DNA of 64,000 nucleotides from positions 1-64,000 of the forward strand of contig FMTN01000023.1 in assembly GCA_900100095.1 (NCBI GenBank), in the 5' to 3' direction. Positions 9,023 to 18,415 of this stretch are shown piece by piece. Source of the stretch: Lachnospiraceae bacterium C10 (GTDB lineage Bacteria; Bacillota; Clostridia; Lachnospirales; Lachnospiraceae). The number at the start of each line of letters is the position of its first letter. The first letter of the stretch is position 1. The notes under the pieces were generated by a model. That model searched no databases. It saw only the letters and a program-made list of their open reading frames with translations, and was not told the DNA's origin. Made by a program: the position numbers and the translations under genes.

Positions 9023-9703
9023 TTAATTATACATGCTTTCAATCTGCCAGTCAATGGGCTCCAATCCCTCTCCCTTCAGAAAGTCATTGCATTGACTGAA
9101 GTGTTTACAGCCAAAAAATCCACGATAAGCTGACAACGGGGACGGGTGCGGAGCCTTTAACACAAGGTGCTTTGGATGATGAATCATCGATGCTTTCTTC
9201 CCTGCATGAGAACCCCAAAGCAAGAAGACAACCGGGCGATCCTGCGCCTCAACTGCACGAATCACAGCATCCGTAAATTCCTCCCAGCCAATACCTGCGT
9301 GGCTGTTCGCCTGGTGCGCCCGAACGGTAAGCACGGTATTCAGCAACAACACGCCCTGTCTGGCCCACTTGGTCAGACAACCGTGATTTGGAATTTCAAG
9401 CCCCAAATCATCCGCCAACTCCTTATAGATATTCTGCAGCGACGGCGGTGTTTTAATTCCCGGTAAAACAGAAAAGGACAAGCCATGTGCCTGTCCCGGT
9501 TCATGATAAGGATCCTGCCCTATAATAACAACCTTCACATCGGAAAGCGGTGTATAATGCAACGCATTATAAATATCATCCGCCGGAGGATAGACCGTCC
9601 CATTCTGATACTCCTGCTTTACAGTCTCATATAAATGCTTGTAATATGGCTTATGAAATTCCTCTTTCAGAGGAACCAGCCAGTCTCCATCAATTGCAGA
9701 CAT
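9023..9703 (-). CDS. ung: Uracil-DNA glycosylase (family 1)
   Basis: A 226-residue enzyme that removes uracil from DNA to start base-excision repair. The water-activating loop GQDPYH and the Leu-insertion loop [18 protein letters not shown] are both intact, and the length is normal. The ribosome site AGGAAG precedes ATG at 9703. It lies 26 bases after hisF on the same strand and may share that transcript. Confidence 0.98.
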   Translation of the reverse strand: MSAIDGDWLVPLKEEFHKPYYKHLYETVKQEYQNGTVYPPADDIYNALHYTPLSDVKVVIIGQDPYHEPGQAHGLSFSVLPGIKTPPSLQNIYKELADDLGLEIPNHGCLTKWARQGVLLLNTVLTVRAHQANSHAGIGWEEFTDAVIRAVEAQDRPVVFLLWGSHAGKKASMIHHPKHLVLKAPHPSPLSAYRGFFGCKHFSQCNDFLKGEGLEPIDWQIESMYN

Positions 9704-9729
9704 GCTACTTCCTATTTCCTTCCTGCTTC

Positions 9730-10488
9730 CTATATACGAACAGACACACCGTTCTCTTTTAAATACTGTTTCAAATCTCCGATCTCAAGTTCCTTATAGT
9801 GAAACAATGATGCTGCCAATACAGCTTCGGCACCACCTTCTGTAACAGCATCCAGGAAATGCTTCTTCTCTCCTGCACCTCCGGAGGCTATGACAGGAAC
9901 CTTTACGGCTTCAGAAACCGCCCTGGTCAATTCGATATCGTATCCTGCCTTTGTTCCGTCACAATCCATACTTGTCAGCAGAATCTCTCCTGCACCCAGG
10001 CGCTCCGCCTCTTTTGCCCAGGCGATTGCATCCAGCCCGGTATCAAGGCGTCCTCCATGTTTGAAAGCGTGGAAGGTACCGTCCTCCATTCTCTTGGCAT
10101 CGATTGCAACAACGACGCACTGGGATCCGAACTTTTGTGCAGCATCCGAAATCAATTCCGGATGATCGATGGCAGAGGAATTGATCGAAATCTTATCCGC
10201 GCCCGCGCGTAAAAGCTCCCGGAAATCATCCACCGTTCGAATTCCCCCACCAACAGTAAACGGAATAAACACCTGCTTTGCCACTTCCGCCACCATGTCA
10301 ACGACCGTTTTCCTCCGGTCGGACGACGCCGTAATATCCAAAAATACAAGTTCATCCGCACCGGCCTTGTCATAAGCCTTCGCTACCGAAACAGGATTCC
10401 CGGCATCCTTTAATTCTACAAAATTAATTCCTTTAACAACTCGGTTATCTTTCACATCCAGACACGGGATGATTCGTTTTGTCAGCAT
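9730..10488 (-). CDS. hisF: Imidazole glycerol phosphate synthase subunit HisF
   Basis: A 252-residue (beta/alpha)8 barrel that closes the imidazole ring in histidine synthesis using ammonia from HisH. The catalytic aspartates are present ([14 protein letters not shown] at the N terminus and [11 protein letters not shown] in the second half), with phosphate sites GGGIRT and IASGGAGE. It starts one base after the hisH stop. No other his gene is nearby, so the his pathway is split, with this pair standing alone. Confidence 0.98.
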   Translation of the reverse strand: MLTKRIIPCLDVKDNRVVKGINFVELKDAGNPVSVAKAYDKAGADELVFLDITASSDRRKTVVDMVAEVAKQVFIPFTVGGGIRTVDDFRELLRAGADKISINSSAIDHPELISDAAQKFGSQCVVVAIDAKRMEDGTFHAFKHGGRLDTGLDAIAWAKEAERLGAGEILLTSMDCDGTKAGYDIELTRAVSEAVKVPVIASGGAGEKKHFLDAVTEGGAEAVLAASLFHYKELEIGDLKQYLKENGVSVRI

Positions 10489-10489
10489 A

Positions 10490-11095
10490 TCAACTCTCCA
10501 GGAAATTCTTAAGAATGGTAAGGCCTACAGTGCTACTTTTTTCAGGGTGAAACTGACATGCATAAATATGCTTACTCTGAATCGATGCATGTACACACGC
10601 TCCATACTCACATGTCGCTGTCACAATAGAAGGATCATCAGCTTCCAGATAATAGGAATGGACAAAATAGACATAACATCCTTCTGTTATTCCCCGGAAC
10701 AGATCCCCCTGATTTGGATAAGACAAATCATTCCATCCAATATGCGGAATCTTACGTCCGTCTCCTTCCGGCAGCCGTCGGATATGCCCCCTCAAGAGAC
10801 CAAGTCCTTCCACTCCCGGTGACTCTTCACTGTCTTCAAAAAGTAATTGCAGTCCAAGGCATATACCCAGGAGCGGCGTGTTCTTTCTTGCCACTTCCCG
10901 GATCACTTCTACCAGCCCACGGTCTTTCAGCTGTTCCATAGCACTTCCAAAAGAACCGACTCCCGGCAAGATGACGTGGTCTGCTTCCAAAATTTCTTTT
11001 GGATCACTTGTAACCACTGCATCCGCGCCGAGTGATAAAAGAGCCTTTTCCACACTCCTTATATTTCCTGCGTCATAGTCAATAATTGCTACCAA
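10490..11095 (-). CDS. hisH: Imidazole glycerol phosphate synthase glutaminase subunit HisH
   Basis: A 201-residue class I glutamine amidotransferase that supplies ammonia to HisF. The nucleophile elbow [11 protein letters not shown] and the catalytic HPEKSS (His-Glu) are visible, and the start [19 protein letters not shown] is typical. It begins four bases after the stop of the large acidic membrane protein gene, so the biosynthetic pair appears to be co-transcribed with that unrelated protein. Confidence 0.98.
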   Translation of the reverse strand: MVAIIDYDAGNIRSVEKALLSLGADAVVTSDPKEILEADHVILPGVGSFGSAMEQLKDRGLVEVIREVARKNTPLLGICLGLQLLFEDSEESPGVEGLGLLRGHIRRLPEGDGRKIPHIGWNDLSYPNQGDLFRGITEGCYVYFVHSYYLEADDPSIVTATCEYGACVHASIQSKHIYACQFHPEKSSTVGLTILKNFLES

Positions 11096-11099
11096 TTCC

Positions 11100-12878
11100 C
11101 TACTCCTTCGATGTCATACCTGCCTTTGTAACAGCAAGCTGGATTGCTTTTGTATATTCTTTTCGGGTTAGGCTGTTGTAGATCGCGCCAGCATCTTTTT
11201 CCGTCATGCTAAACTGATCCTTAAGCTGTTGAATAATCTTTTCGCCTAATGTCTGATATCCCAATGAAATATCGAGTTTCTTTGCTTCTTCCTGATGTAC
11301 TGCATATTCATGCGCACCCAGTACGAGAGAATCGAGAGCATAGTCATACTCTTTTCTCTTCATTCCAACCTCATAGGCATCATAACGAAGCTTCAATGTC
11401 GTCATAAGCTTTGCCTGACGAAGCAGTTCTTCATCCTCTTCCTTCGGATTCTGAATCGTGGAAAGGCTGTGATATGCCTTCTGATAATCCTCTTCTGCAA
11501 TCGCTTTTCTCGCCTCTTTGCGAAGAGAACTGTCCGGAACGTACTTCTGCGCCAGTAAATTCAATACAATCAGAGAGATTGCAAGCAAAATGAAAGGTAT
11601 AATGCCTTTGATTGGAACCTTTGGTGAATTATCCACAGGACGTGGCTTCTTTTCCTTTTTCGGCTTTGGTTCCTTCGGCTTTTTCTCTTTCTTTTTCTTT
11701 GGTTTTTTCTCTTTTTTCTTTTTTTCTTTCTTTTCTTTCTTTGGAGCCTCTTCTTCTTCAAAAGCTGACAAAATATCATCATCTTCTAAAGACAACTCTT
11801 CCGCCGTTGGATCTGCTGACATCATTAAATCCTCCGTCGTCAGTTCCTCTTCCTCATCGTCATCGGAACCTTTTTTGAAAATTCCTGTGATCTTGGAAAT
11901 AAGCGAGCCAAAGAATCCACCCTTTTTGCCTTCCAATTCATCAAGGGATAAATTCTCATCTTCCAGTTCAAGGGAACTGCTTACAGACTCTGCTGAATTT
12001 TCAAAATCCTCTCTTGCTTCCGGAAGCTCTTCATCTCCCGCATCCGCATCAAGCAAATCTCCAATATCCATCAATTCCCCGTCCTCGCCGGAAAGAATTT
12101 CAGACAGATCCACTGACTCACCTGACTCATCCATCAAAGGTACCTCCTTAGCTGATGTATCACCATCCGCAAACGGAATCTGCTCTTCAGAATCAAGCTC
12201 ATCCGGAGCGAATTCTGCCTGAAGAAACTCTTCCGGAGCAGGTTCGGCTTCTTCTGTTTCCATGATATTCGGGATATCCGCCCCGTGATCAAGCTGCATC
12301 TCTTCCGGAACAGCCGCCATTTCCTCCGGCTCGGCTTCTGCCTCTTCCGCCGGCTCGATGATCGGCTCCTCTTCCTTAAGATCCTCCTCTGTAGCCTGTC
12401 GCTTCGCTTCTGAAACGATGGAAGAAATATTATCCATGAAAGCTTCTTTTGGATCTTCTTTTTCGACTTCCTTTTCTTCTCCGATGCTGCTAAAGTACGG
12501 ACTCACCTGCTCTCCGTCCGGGAGGGCATCCTCCGGGGAAAACCAGGCGTCTTCACTTTCTTCCTGTGTTTCTCTGACACCGTCTTCGAAATCTTTCAAA
12601 AAATCATCCGATTCATCTAAATTTAATTCACTTTCAAATTCTGCCAGTAAGTCAGAATCTGAAAGAGCCCGTCGGAGATTCTTCCTTGATGATTTCCGCG
12701 GTTGATAGTCCGAAAGTCCCGTCTTCTCCATGAAATTTTCGTCCGGGCGGACACGATTACGGCGACGAACACGCTCTCTTGTCGTGGCATCGTCACGTCG
12801 CCTCTGCTCTTCTACATTTGATTTTGCTTGACTGATGGAATCCAATAACCCATCTAAATAATCTTCAGAATTAGGCAA
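11100..12878 (-). CDS. Large acidic single-pass membrane protein, TTG start
   Basis: The frame is open from 12923, but GGAGGT at 12885-12890 lies six bases before a TTG at 12878 (protein MPNSEDYLDGLLDSIS, 592 residues), a better start than any upstream ATG. Residues about 60-370 are extremely Glu/Asp-rich and low complexity. A Lys/Glu/Pro stretch follows (PKKEKKEKKKKEKKPKKK), then one membrane helix (IIPFILLAISLIVLNLLA) and a helical C-terminal domain of about 120 residues with tetratricopeptide-like spacing (YQKAYHSLSTI, YALDSLVLGAHEYAV). The acidic part is predicted to be cytoplasmic and the C terminus outside. I do not recognise a named family. Confidence 0.85.
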   Translation of the reverse strand: MPNSEDYLDGLLDSISQAKSNVEEQRRRDDATTRERVRRRNRVRPDENFMEKTGLSDYQPRKSSRKNLRRALSDSDLLAEFESELNLDESDDFLKDFEDGVRETQEESEDAWFSPEDALPDGEQVSPYFSSIGEEKEVEKEDPKEAFMDNISSIVSEAKRQATEEDLKEEEPIIEPAEEAEAEPEEMAAVPEEMQLDHGADIPNIMETEEAEPAPEEFLQAEFAPDELDSEEQIPFADGDTSAKEVPLMDESGESVDLSEILSGEDGELMDIGDLLDADAGDEELPEAREDFENSAESVSSSLELEDENLSLDELEGKKGGFFGSLISKITGIFKKGSDDDEEEELTTEDLMMSADPTAEELSLEDDDILSAFEEEEAPKKEKKEKKKKEKKPKKKKEKKPKEPKPKKEKKPRPVDNSPKVPIKGIIPFILLAISLIVLNLLAQKYVPDSSLRKEARKAIAEEDYQKAYHSLSTIQNPKEEDEELLRQAKLMTTLKLRYDAYEVGMKRKEYDYALDSLVLGAHEYAVHQEEAKKLDISLGYQTLGEKIIQQLKDQFSMTEKDAGAIYNSLTRKEYTKAIQLAVTKAGMTSKE

Positions 12879-12903
12879 AATCTTACCTCCATAACATAGA
12901 TAA

Positions 12904-12929
12904 AGGGAAGCGAAAAGTATCACTCCCCT
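12904..12929 (-). terminator. Terminator-like hairpin after cheV
   Basis: On the minus strand AGGGGAGTGA pairs with TCGCTTCCCT (ten pairs, two of them G-U) around a six-base loop, followed only by TTTATC. The weak T-run makes this a leaky terminator or a folded leader for the acidic membrane protein gene, which starts 26 bases later. Confidence 0.55.
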
Positions 12930-12954
12930 TCATGCTTATCACATCTGACAGTTT

Positions 12955-13878
12955 TTATTTCTTTCTTCTGCCTGACTCGTATTTGTCAACAAGGGCATCA
13001 ATTGCTTCCACCAGCTTACCGATCTCCGGCTTTGTGAGCTGTGCATCTGCTCCTACGCTCTCACCCTTACGACGGATATCATCATTGATAAGAGATGAGA
13101 AAATAACCACCGGGATGTTACGCATAACTTCGTCTTCCTTGACCAGTTTACATAAGCGATGTCCATCCATCTTCGGCATCTCAATATCTGTTACGATCAG
13201 ATGAACATCATCCAATACACTTCCGTGATCCTTGAAATCATTGAGTTTCTCCCAGGCTTCAAGACCGTTCGGATTAACATTCAGATTAGTATATCCGGCC
13301 TTCTTCAGACATTCAACGATAAGCTTTGAAAGTAATGGTGAATCTTCTGCAATAAGGATTGGTGAAGCAGAACGATCACGGTCCTTGATATCATCCAGAT
13401 CAGAAACCTTAAGTCCTGTCTCAGGATTGATATTGCTTACAATCTTCTCAAAGTCAAGGATAACAACCAGACGATCCTCCAGCTTGATGATACCGGTTGC
13501 AACACCGCTCTCATCAGAAGAAATCGTGGAATCCGGTGTGTTGATATTCTCCCAGGATACTCTGTGAATACCCAAAACCTGATCCACATGGAATGCTGTA
13601 TTTAAGCTGTTAAAGTTCGTGATAAAGAAAAGTCCTTCAACATTCGGATCATCCGGATAGCCCAGACACTTACGAAGGTTAATAACAGAAATCATGGTAT
13701 CACGTGGCATGAAAATGCCTTCAACAAAAGGATGTGAGTTTGGTACCGGTGTTACGTGCTGATAATTCAAAATCTCGATAATCTTCGCAACGTTAATTCC
13801 ATAAAAATTATCGGCTACTTTAAATTCGAGAATTTCCAATTCATTTGTACCGGATTCCAGTAAAATATTTGTATCCAT
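12955..13878 (-). CDS. cheV: Chemotaxis coupling protein CheV (CheW-receiver fusion)
   Basis: A 307-residue protein. Residues about 12-155 form a CheW domain that couples receptors to the CheA kinase, and about 168-300 form a response-regulator receiver with phosphorylation site Asp in VTDIEMPKMDG and the conserved Lys in QLTKPEI. The architecture and length are those of CheV. The ribosome site GGAGGAAG lies just upstream, 21 bases after the lipoprotein gene. No cheA, cheY or receptor gene lies in the window, though the DNA outside is unseen. Confidence 0.96.
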   Translation of the reverse strand: MDTNILLESGTNELEILEFKVADNFYGINVAKIIEILNYQHVTPVPNSHPFVEGIFMPRDTMISVINLRKCLGYPDDPNVEGLFFITNFNSLNTAFHVDQVLGIHRVSWENINTPDSTISSDESGVATGIIKLEDRLVVILDFEKIVSNINPETGLKVSDLDDIKDRDRSASPILIAEDSPLLSKLIVECLKKAGYTNLNVNPNGLEAWEKLNDFKDHGSVLDDVHLIVTDIEMPKMDGHRLCKLVKEDEVMRNIPVVIFSSLINDDIRRKGESVGADAQLTKPEIGKLVEAIDALVDKYESGRRKK

Positions 13879-13899
13879 TGTCTTCCTCCTGCTCTGGTA

Positions 13900-14664
13900 C
13901 TATTTGTTCTTAGAACCTGCCAGATTGATCTGGTAGGTCGTACTATTAACGGTCTCTTGTAATATGATATTGGATGGATCTGTCACCGTTCCTTTCGGGA
14001 ACTGGAACAGAATCACCATATTTTTTGATTTTCCAGCTTTCAGTGTTCCCTTATACGTCGTCAGGTCGTTCAAAAGTAGTGTCGCATCGCTTTCGACACT
14101 TTCACTTCCGAAGGACGCTGTAAAACGGACATTGTTCTTAAGCATATCAATCTTCGCATCACTTGAACTGTTATTGACAGCCTTTATACGAACAACCAGC
14201 AATTCGTTCCCTTTGTTCGGAGTAAGGTCATATACATCATCACTTCCGTAGCTGGAGGAAACCTTTGCATCTCTGTATAAAAAAGATACATTCTGAATTC
14301 CCATAACCTCCGTCAGCGTTTTGGAGGATACAATTTCCTGTTCTTTTTTATCTGTCTCATTTACACGATCTGGGGTATTTGTCTGAGCTGATGAATCATC
14401 CTTCTTCGGCTCAGAGTCTGTTTTATCTACTACACTTGTGGTGTCTGCAGGAGTATCTGCCTCTTTCTCCTGCGGGATGGCAACGATCCCTTTGTCCTGA
14501 TTGATATTAAATTTAGAAACAACTTTCGCACTGTAAAGGGCGATTTCATTCTCCTGTTCCTCTGTAAGATCAATCATCGTAGCACCACAACCGGTAAATA
14601 AAAGACTCACTGACAGCACCAGGATGCAGGTAACGATCCTGTGTTTCATGTTGGCGCCTTTCAT
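13900..14664 (-). CDS. Lipoprotein with DUF4352-like domain
   Basis: A 254-residue lipoprotein. The signal peptide ends in a clear lipobox (LLFTGC, Cys near residue 26). A Thr/Asp/Lys-rich linker covers roughly 65-110. The C-terminal part (VSFLYRDAKVSS to the end) has the immunoglobulin-like pattern of DUF4352/telomeric-repeat-binding-like extracellular domains (NELLVVRIKAVNNSSSDAKI). Two starts are possible, 14664 (AGGAAG upstream) or 14649. It precedes cheV by 21 bases and probably shares its transcript; a receptor-associated role is only suggested by that. Confidence 0.85.
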   Translation of the reverse strand: MKGANMKHRIVTCILVLSVSLLFTGCGATMIDLTEEQENEIALYSAKVVSKFNINQDKGIVAIPQEKEADTPADTTSVVDKTDSEPKKDDSSAQTNTPDRVNETDKKEQEIVSSKTLTEVMGIQNVSFLYRDAKVSSSYGSDDVYDLTPNKGNELLVVRIKAVNNSSSDAKIDMLKNNVRFTASFGSESVESDATLLLNDLTTYKGTLKAGKSKNMVILFQFPKGTVTDPSNIILQETVNSTTYQINLAGSKNK

Positions 14665-14688
14665 GATACTTCCTACGATTTTACTATT

Positions 14689-14717
14689 ATGTTATCATTC
14701 CTACGTTTAATATTCAA
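14689..14717 (-). promoter_or_regulatory. Promoter for the lipoprotein-cheV transcript (TTGAAT-17-TAACAT)
   Basis: Minus-strand -35-like TTGAAT at 14712-14717 and -10-like TAACAT at 14689-14694 with 17 bases between. It lies in the 77-base gap after the histidine kinase gene, which has no convincing terminator. Confidence 0.5.
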
Positions 14718-14741
14718 TAAAAATTGGCTACAATATCGCAA

Positions 14742-16253
14742 TCATTTATCCAATTCGAACCAAAAAGTAACACCATTATTATGGTTTATTACCCCGCATT
14801 CCTTGTGAAAAGTGTCCATAATGGCTTTTACAACCGATAACCCGATTCCACTGCCTCCATAGGCCCTTGTTCTCGCCTTATCCACCTTATAGAATTTCTC
14901 CCAGAGATGCTCGATGCAATCCTCAGGAATAGGATCTCCCGTATTAAACACTTCGATACGTACATCCCCTTCCTGCTCCGTTATTGTAAGATGAATCTCC
15001 TTTTCATCCTTACAATAGTGGATTGCATTCGTAACATAGTTGGTCAGCACCTGTTCTGTAAAAAAGGAGTCCGCCCAGACAAAACAGTTCTTAGGATGTT
15101 CAAAGGTATATTTGATCCCCTCCTGCTCCATCAGCAACTGGTTCTGTCTTAATACCGACTCTGTCACTTCCACAAGATCAAAATGCTCCATTGTCATGAC
15201 ATTTTCACCAAATTCAATCTGGTTCAACGACAGAAGCTGTGAAACAATGTGATTCATCTTATCTGCTTCATCCATAATGACCTCGCAGTAAAACCTTCTG
15301 CTCTCCTCATCATCATTGACAGAATCCAAAAGTCCCTCTGCATAACCTCTGATCAGGGCTAAGGGCGTCTTTAATTCATGTGATACACTTGACGAAAAAT
15401 CCCTGCGCATTCGCTCATTTTGATCCCGCAAGTCCAGATCCCGTTGCAAGTCTGCATTCGCCTGCTTTAATCTGCAGATCGTCTCTTCCAATGTCTGTGA
15501 CAACTGATTCATATGAATCCCCAGATCATCCACCTCGTTCGGATGCTTTCCCGGGATATATTTTGCCTGAAAGTTCAGGTTGGTCATTTCCTTACTGATC
15601 TTCGTCAGGCGAAGAACCGGCCTTGTAATATACCATGTCATAAGAATTGCCACAAGGATTGCAAGAATAATGGATATAATTCCTGCATAGACCAGAAAAC
15701 GGCTGGACAAAAGGACACTTGCCTCTATGGAACTCATAGCGGAACGGATAATAATCATATTATCATCCGGCAGGGTTCCCCATAATACCAGAAAATCCGA
15801 ATCCATCCTCGGATCATGCAACTGAAGGATGGAATAGGATGCATCAGAATACAGGACCCGGCTGTCCTCCTGGCTTTGTGCCAAAAACATGGAACGGTAC
15901 AGCTGTGCCATAATCAGATCATTTTGCTCCTGCGAGGATATCAGCACCTTTCCTCCTGCAGAACTTACCATAATCTGCAAGTTTTCATTTGCACAAAGTG
16001 ATTCAAAGGTTGTCCGGTAGTCATCCTCATACAGATCTCCTGTCAGGTCAGCCTCACAAAGTGTGGTATATGCGTTCTCCATCACATTCTGCTTGCGGTC
16101 AATGTAAAATTTTCCAAAGAAAATGGAATTAATGATCCAGACAACCGCAATTGCTCCGAACGTAATCAGCACAATCCCACCGGCGATCTGCCGGTTGAGA
16201 CTGTGCTGCTTTTTTTCTTTCTTTTGTTTATGAAATTGAAACATAAAAGCCAT
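14742..16253 (-). CDS. Sensor histidine kinase (HAMP, HisKA, HATPase)
   Basis: A 503-residue two-component kinase. Transmembrane helices at about 27-48 and 187-210 flank an extracellular sensing domain of about 140 residues; a HAMP linker follows. The phospho-acceptor His is in SVSHELKTPLALIRGYAEG. ATP-binding motifs include NYVTNAIHY (N box) and GGSGIGLSVVKAIM (G2). Its partner is the OmpR-type regulator gene two positions upstream in the operon, separated from it by an L,D-transpeptidase gene. The ribosome site AAAGGAG precedes the ATG. The gene order suggests cell-wall signals are sensed. Confidence 0.95.
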   Translation of the reverse strand: MAFMFQFHKQKKEKKQHSLNRQIAGGIVLITFGAIAVVWIINSIFFGKFYIDRKQNVMENAYTTLCEADLTGDLYEDDYRTTFESLCANENLQIMVSSAGGKVLISSQEQNDLIMAQLYRSMFLAQSQEDSRVLYSDASYSILQLHDPRMDSDFLVLWGTLPDDNMIIIRSAMSSIEASVLLSSRFLVYAGIISIILAILVAILMTWYITRPVLRLTKISKEMTNLNFQAKYIPGKHPNEVDDLGIHMNQLSQTLEETICRLKQANADLQRDLDLRDQNERMRRDFSSSVSHELKTPLALIRGYAEGLLDSVNDDEESRRFYCEVIMDEADKMNHIVSQLLSLNQIEFGENVMTMEHFDLVEVTESVLRQNQLLMEQEGIKYTFEHPKNCFVWADSFFTEQVLTNYVTNAIHYCKDEKEIHLTITEQEGDVRIEVFNTGDPIPEDCIEHLWEKFYKVDKARTRAYGGSGIGLSVVKAIMDTFHKECGVINHNNGVTFWFELDK

Positions 16254-16275
16254 GGCCTATGCTCCTTTATCATCC

Positions 16276-17706
16276 CTAATGACACTTATGCTGTTTGCAA
16301 AGATATGCCGCTGTTTCGTCGGTAGGATCCCAGGTATGCCAGTAAGGCAGTTTGCCGATGACCGGTTTCTTAAACGGTTCATATCCACTTCCGTTATAGA
16401 TTACTACCTCTGTTCCGATCGGACAATGGTCAAAGATCCACTTGGCTGCATACGCCTGAAGTCTGACACATCCGTGAGAACAGATGGTTCCCAGCTTGTT
16501 GTACGCGCTTACAGACATGGTCTTATTGCTGTTCGGCTGGCTGGAGAAAATCGAATGGAAATAGATTCCATCGGTTGTGATTCGAGAACAGTACTGTCCC
16601 CAACATGGTCCCATCAGTTCATGCCAACGGTATTTAAGATTCAGATGGAAGGTTCCGATTGGTGTAGCATATCCCGGTGAACAGATAAAGACTTTAACCG
16701 GCACAAGGCACTGATCCACCTTCGCATAGGCTGTTACCATCTGTCTGCTCTTATTGATGTACATCACATAGGACACCTGATCATCCAGATACTTCTCCGG
16801 ATTCTCCACCATGGTTCCATCATTGTATTCATAGGTTAAGATGGTCTTTCCGTAAACACCGGAATTCTTATCTGTGATCTTTCGCTTTACAGCCTTTACT
16901 GCGGCTTTACCGGAAACAGGCTTGGTATATTCTCCGAAGAAAACCTTTCCATCCATCTTCCGGTACGGACGAAGCTTGTAGGAATACTTCTGATTCAGAT
17001 AGATCTTTTCATCAAGGTAGCTCTTTTTTTCAACCTTGGCGATTCGTTTAAAGGAGCCCTTGTCACTCTTTTTATAGATAAAAAATCCGCTGACTTCTCC
17101 GCTCTTCTTCCAGTTTAATTTAAGCGAGATCTTTTTCGCCTTTACCTTCAGGTTCTTGACCCGGCCAACCTCTACCTTAACCTTTCCGGAGATCGGATTA
17201 CTGTTACTTCCGTAGTAGACTTCCCCATCCACACGGTAAAAACAGATAATCTTATAACGGTATGTCTTATTCGGTGTTACCTTCTGATCCACATAGGACA
17301 CCTGGCTTTTATCCCGGATTGTCTTGATTTTCTTATAATCACTGTCGCTGGTCTTGCGATAAATCAGGTATCCGCTTACGTTGCCCTTGGCTTTCCACTT
17401 AAGCTGTAAGGTCTCCTTAACAGAAGTAACACTGACAAGCCGTGCCTTTCCTACCTTAATAACCTCTTCCGGTGTGTCGGGTGTATCCTGAGGATCCTGC
17501 GGATCCTGTGGGTCCTGAGAACCCTGATTCTCCTCTTCCGGCTGCGCTGCCTCCTGCTCCGGTAAGGTGGTATCTCCCTGCGCCCCCTCCTGCTCTGTTA
17601 CATCCGCAGGCGTGTTCGCATAAGCTGTTGTCGCCATTGGTGTGGTTGTCAGTACACCCGCCATAAGGATTGCCGACAAAATCTTCTTGAATTTAATGCT
17701 TCTCAT
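16276..17706 (-). CDS. Secreted L,D-transpeptidase (YkuD) with two FN3-like domains
   Basis: A 476-residue exported protein. The signal peptide ends near AYANTPAD, a Glu/Gln/Asp/Pro-rich linker spans roughly 35-90, and two fibronectin-III-like domains (each with YLIYRK or FFIYKK strands) occupy about 90-270. The C-terminal YkuD domain contains the HxxxxxxxCSHGCVRL-type active site (catalytic Cys in SHGCVRL). It should make 3-3 crosslinks in, or attach proteins to, peptidoglycan. The start at 17706 is chosen because AGAGG lies nine bases upstream and overlaps the regulator gene; an ATG at 17715 has no spacing. It sits between regulator and kinase genes, so it is likely a target or feedback element of that system. 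Confidence 0.94.
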   Translation of the reverse strand: MRSIKFKKILSAILMAGVLTTTPMATTAYANTPADVTEQEGAQGDTTLPEQEAAQPEEENQGSQDPQDPQDPQDTPDTPEEVIKVGKARLVSVTSVKETLQLKWKAKGNVSGYLIYRKTSDSDYKKIKTIRDKSQVSYVDQKVTPNKTYRYKIICFYRVDGEVYYGSNSNPISGKVKVEVGRVKNLKVKAKKISLKLNWKKSGEVSGFFIYKKSDKGSFKRIAKVEKKSYLDEKIYLNQKYSYKLRPYRKMDGKVFFGEYTKPVSGKAAVKAVKRKITDKNSGVYGKTILTYEYNDGTMVENPEKYLDDQVSYVMYINKSRQMVTAYAKVDQCLVPVKVFICSPGYATPIGTFHLNLKYRWHELMGPCWGQYCSRITTDGIYFHSIFSSQPNSNKTMSVSAYNKLGTICSHGCVRLQAYAAKWIFDHCPIGTEVVIYNGSGYEPFKKPVIGKLPYWHTWDPTDETAAYLCKQHKCH

Positions 17707-18415
17707 AATCTTCATCCTCTATTTCAAATTTATACCCCATACCCCAAATGGTATGGATATAGCTTCCGCAATTGCCTAATTTACTGCGAAGCTTTTTTAC
17801 ATGAGTATCAATGGTACGGGCATCTCCAAAATAATCATAGTCCCATACACTGTTTAGAATTTTCTCTCTGGAGAGTGCAATTCCACGATTCTTCATAAAA
17901 TAGGACAAGAGTTCGAATTCCTTGACCGATAACAGAACCTCTTTCCCTTCCACCGTGACAACATGTGCATTCTCATCCAGACGAAGATTCCCGGCCTCAA
18001 GTACTCCCGGTAATTCATCCGCCGGGGCAGGGCTTAACAGCTCATCGCTGGAGCGGGCAATCATTGCCTTTACACGGGCTACTAAAACCTTTGGAGAGAA
18101 GGGTTTTGTCACGAATTCGTCTGCTCCCGCATGAAATCCAAGGAGCGCATCCTCTTCTTCTGATTTTGCCGTCAACATGATGACAGGAACCGTTGAAAAT
18201 TTTCTTAAATTCGTCAACGTCTCATACCCGTCCATTCTAGGCATCATAACGTCCAGAATAATAAGTGCTATATCCGGCTGGTCTTCGTAGATGTATAAAG
18301 CCTCCTCGCCATCGCCGGCTTCCAGCACCTGAAATCCGTCCCGCTTCAGATAGTCTCTTACCAGTTTGCGCATGCGTTCTTCATCATCTACAATCAGTAT
18401 CTTTTCCTGTGCCAT
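17693..18415 (-). CDS. OmpR/PhoB-family response regulator
   Basis: A 240-residue regulator. The receiver domain has the phospho-acceptor Asp in LIILDVMMPRMDG and the conserved Lys in FVTKPFSP. The C-terminal winged-helix domain (about 140-235) has the typical LLSYFMKNRGIALSREKILNSVW. The start overlaps the preceding membrane-protein stop by one base (TAATG), and the stop overlaps the transpeptidase start by 14 bases. It most likely works with the downstream histidine kinase. Confidence 0.96.
   Translation of the reverse strand: MAQEKILIVDDEERMRKLVRDYLKRDGFQVLEAGDGEEALYIYEDQPDIALIILDVMMPRMDGYETLTNLRKFSTVPVIMLTAKSEEEDALLGFHAGADEFVTKPFSPKVLVARVKAMIARSSDELLSPAPADELPGVLEAGNLRLDENAHVVTVEGKEVLLSVKEFELLSYFMKNRGIALSREKILNSVWDYDYFGDARTIDTHVKKLRSKLGNCGSYIHTIWGMGYKFEIEDEDYEKH

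Noticed and set aside
9730-11095. A complete histidine operon around hisHF
   Set aside because: Only hisH and hisF are present; neighbours are ung and a membrane protein.
11518-12222. Long plus-strand open frame rich in Ser and Phe
   Set aside because: It is the antisense shadow of the Glu/Lys-rich membrane protein gene; the composition mirrors low-complexity codons.
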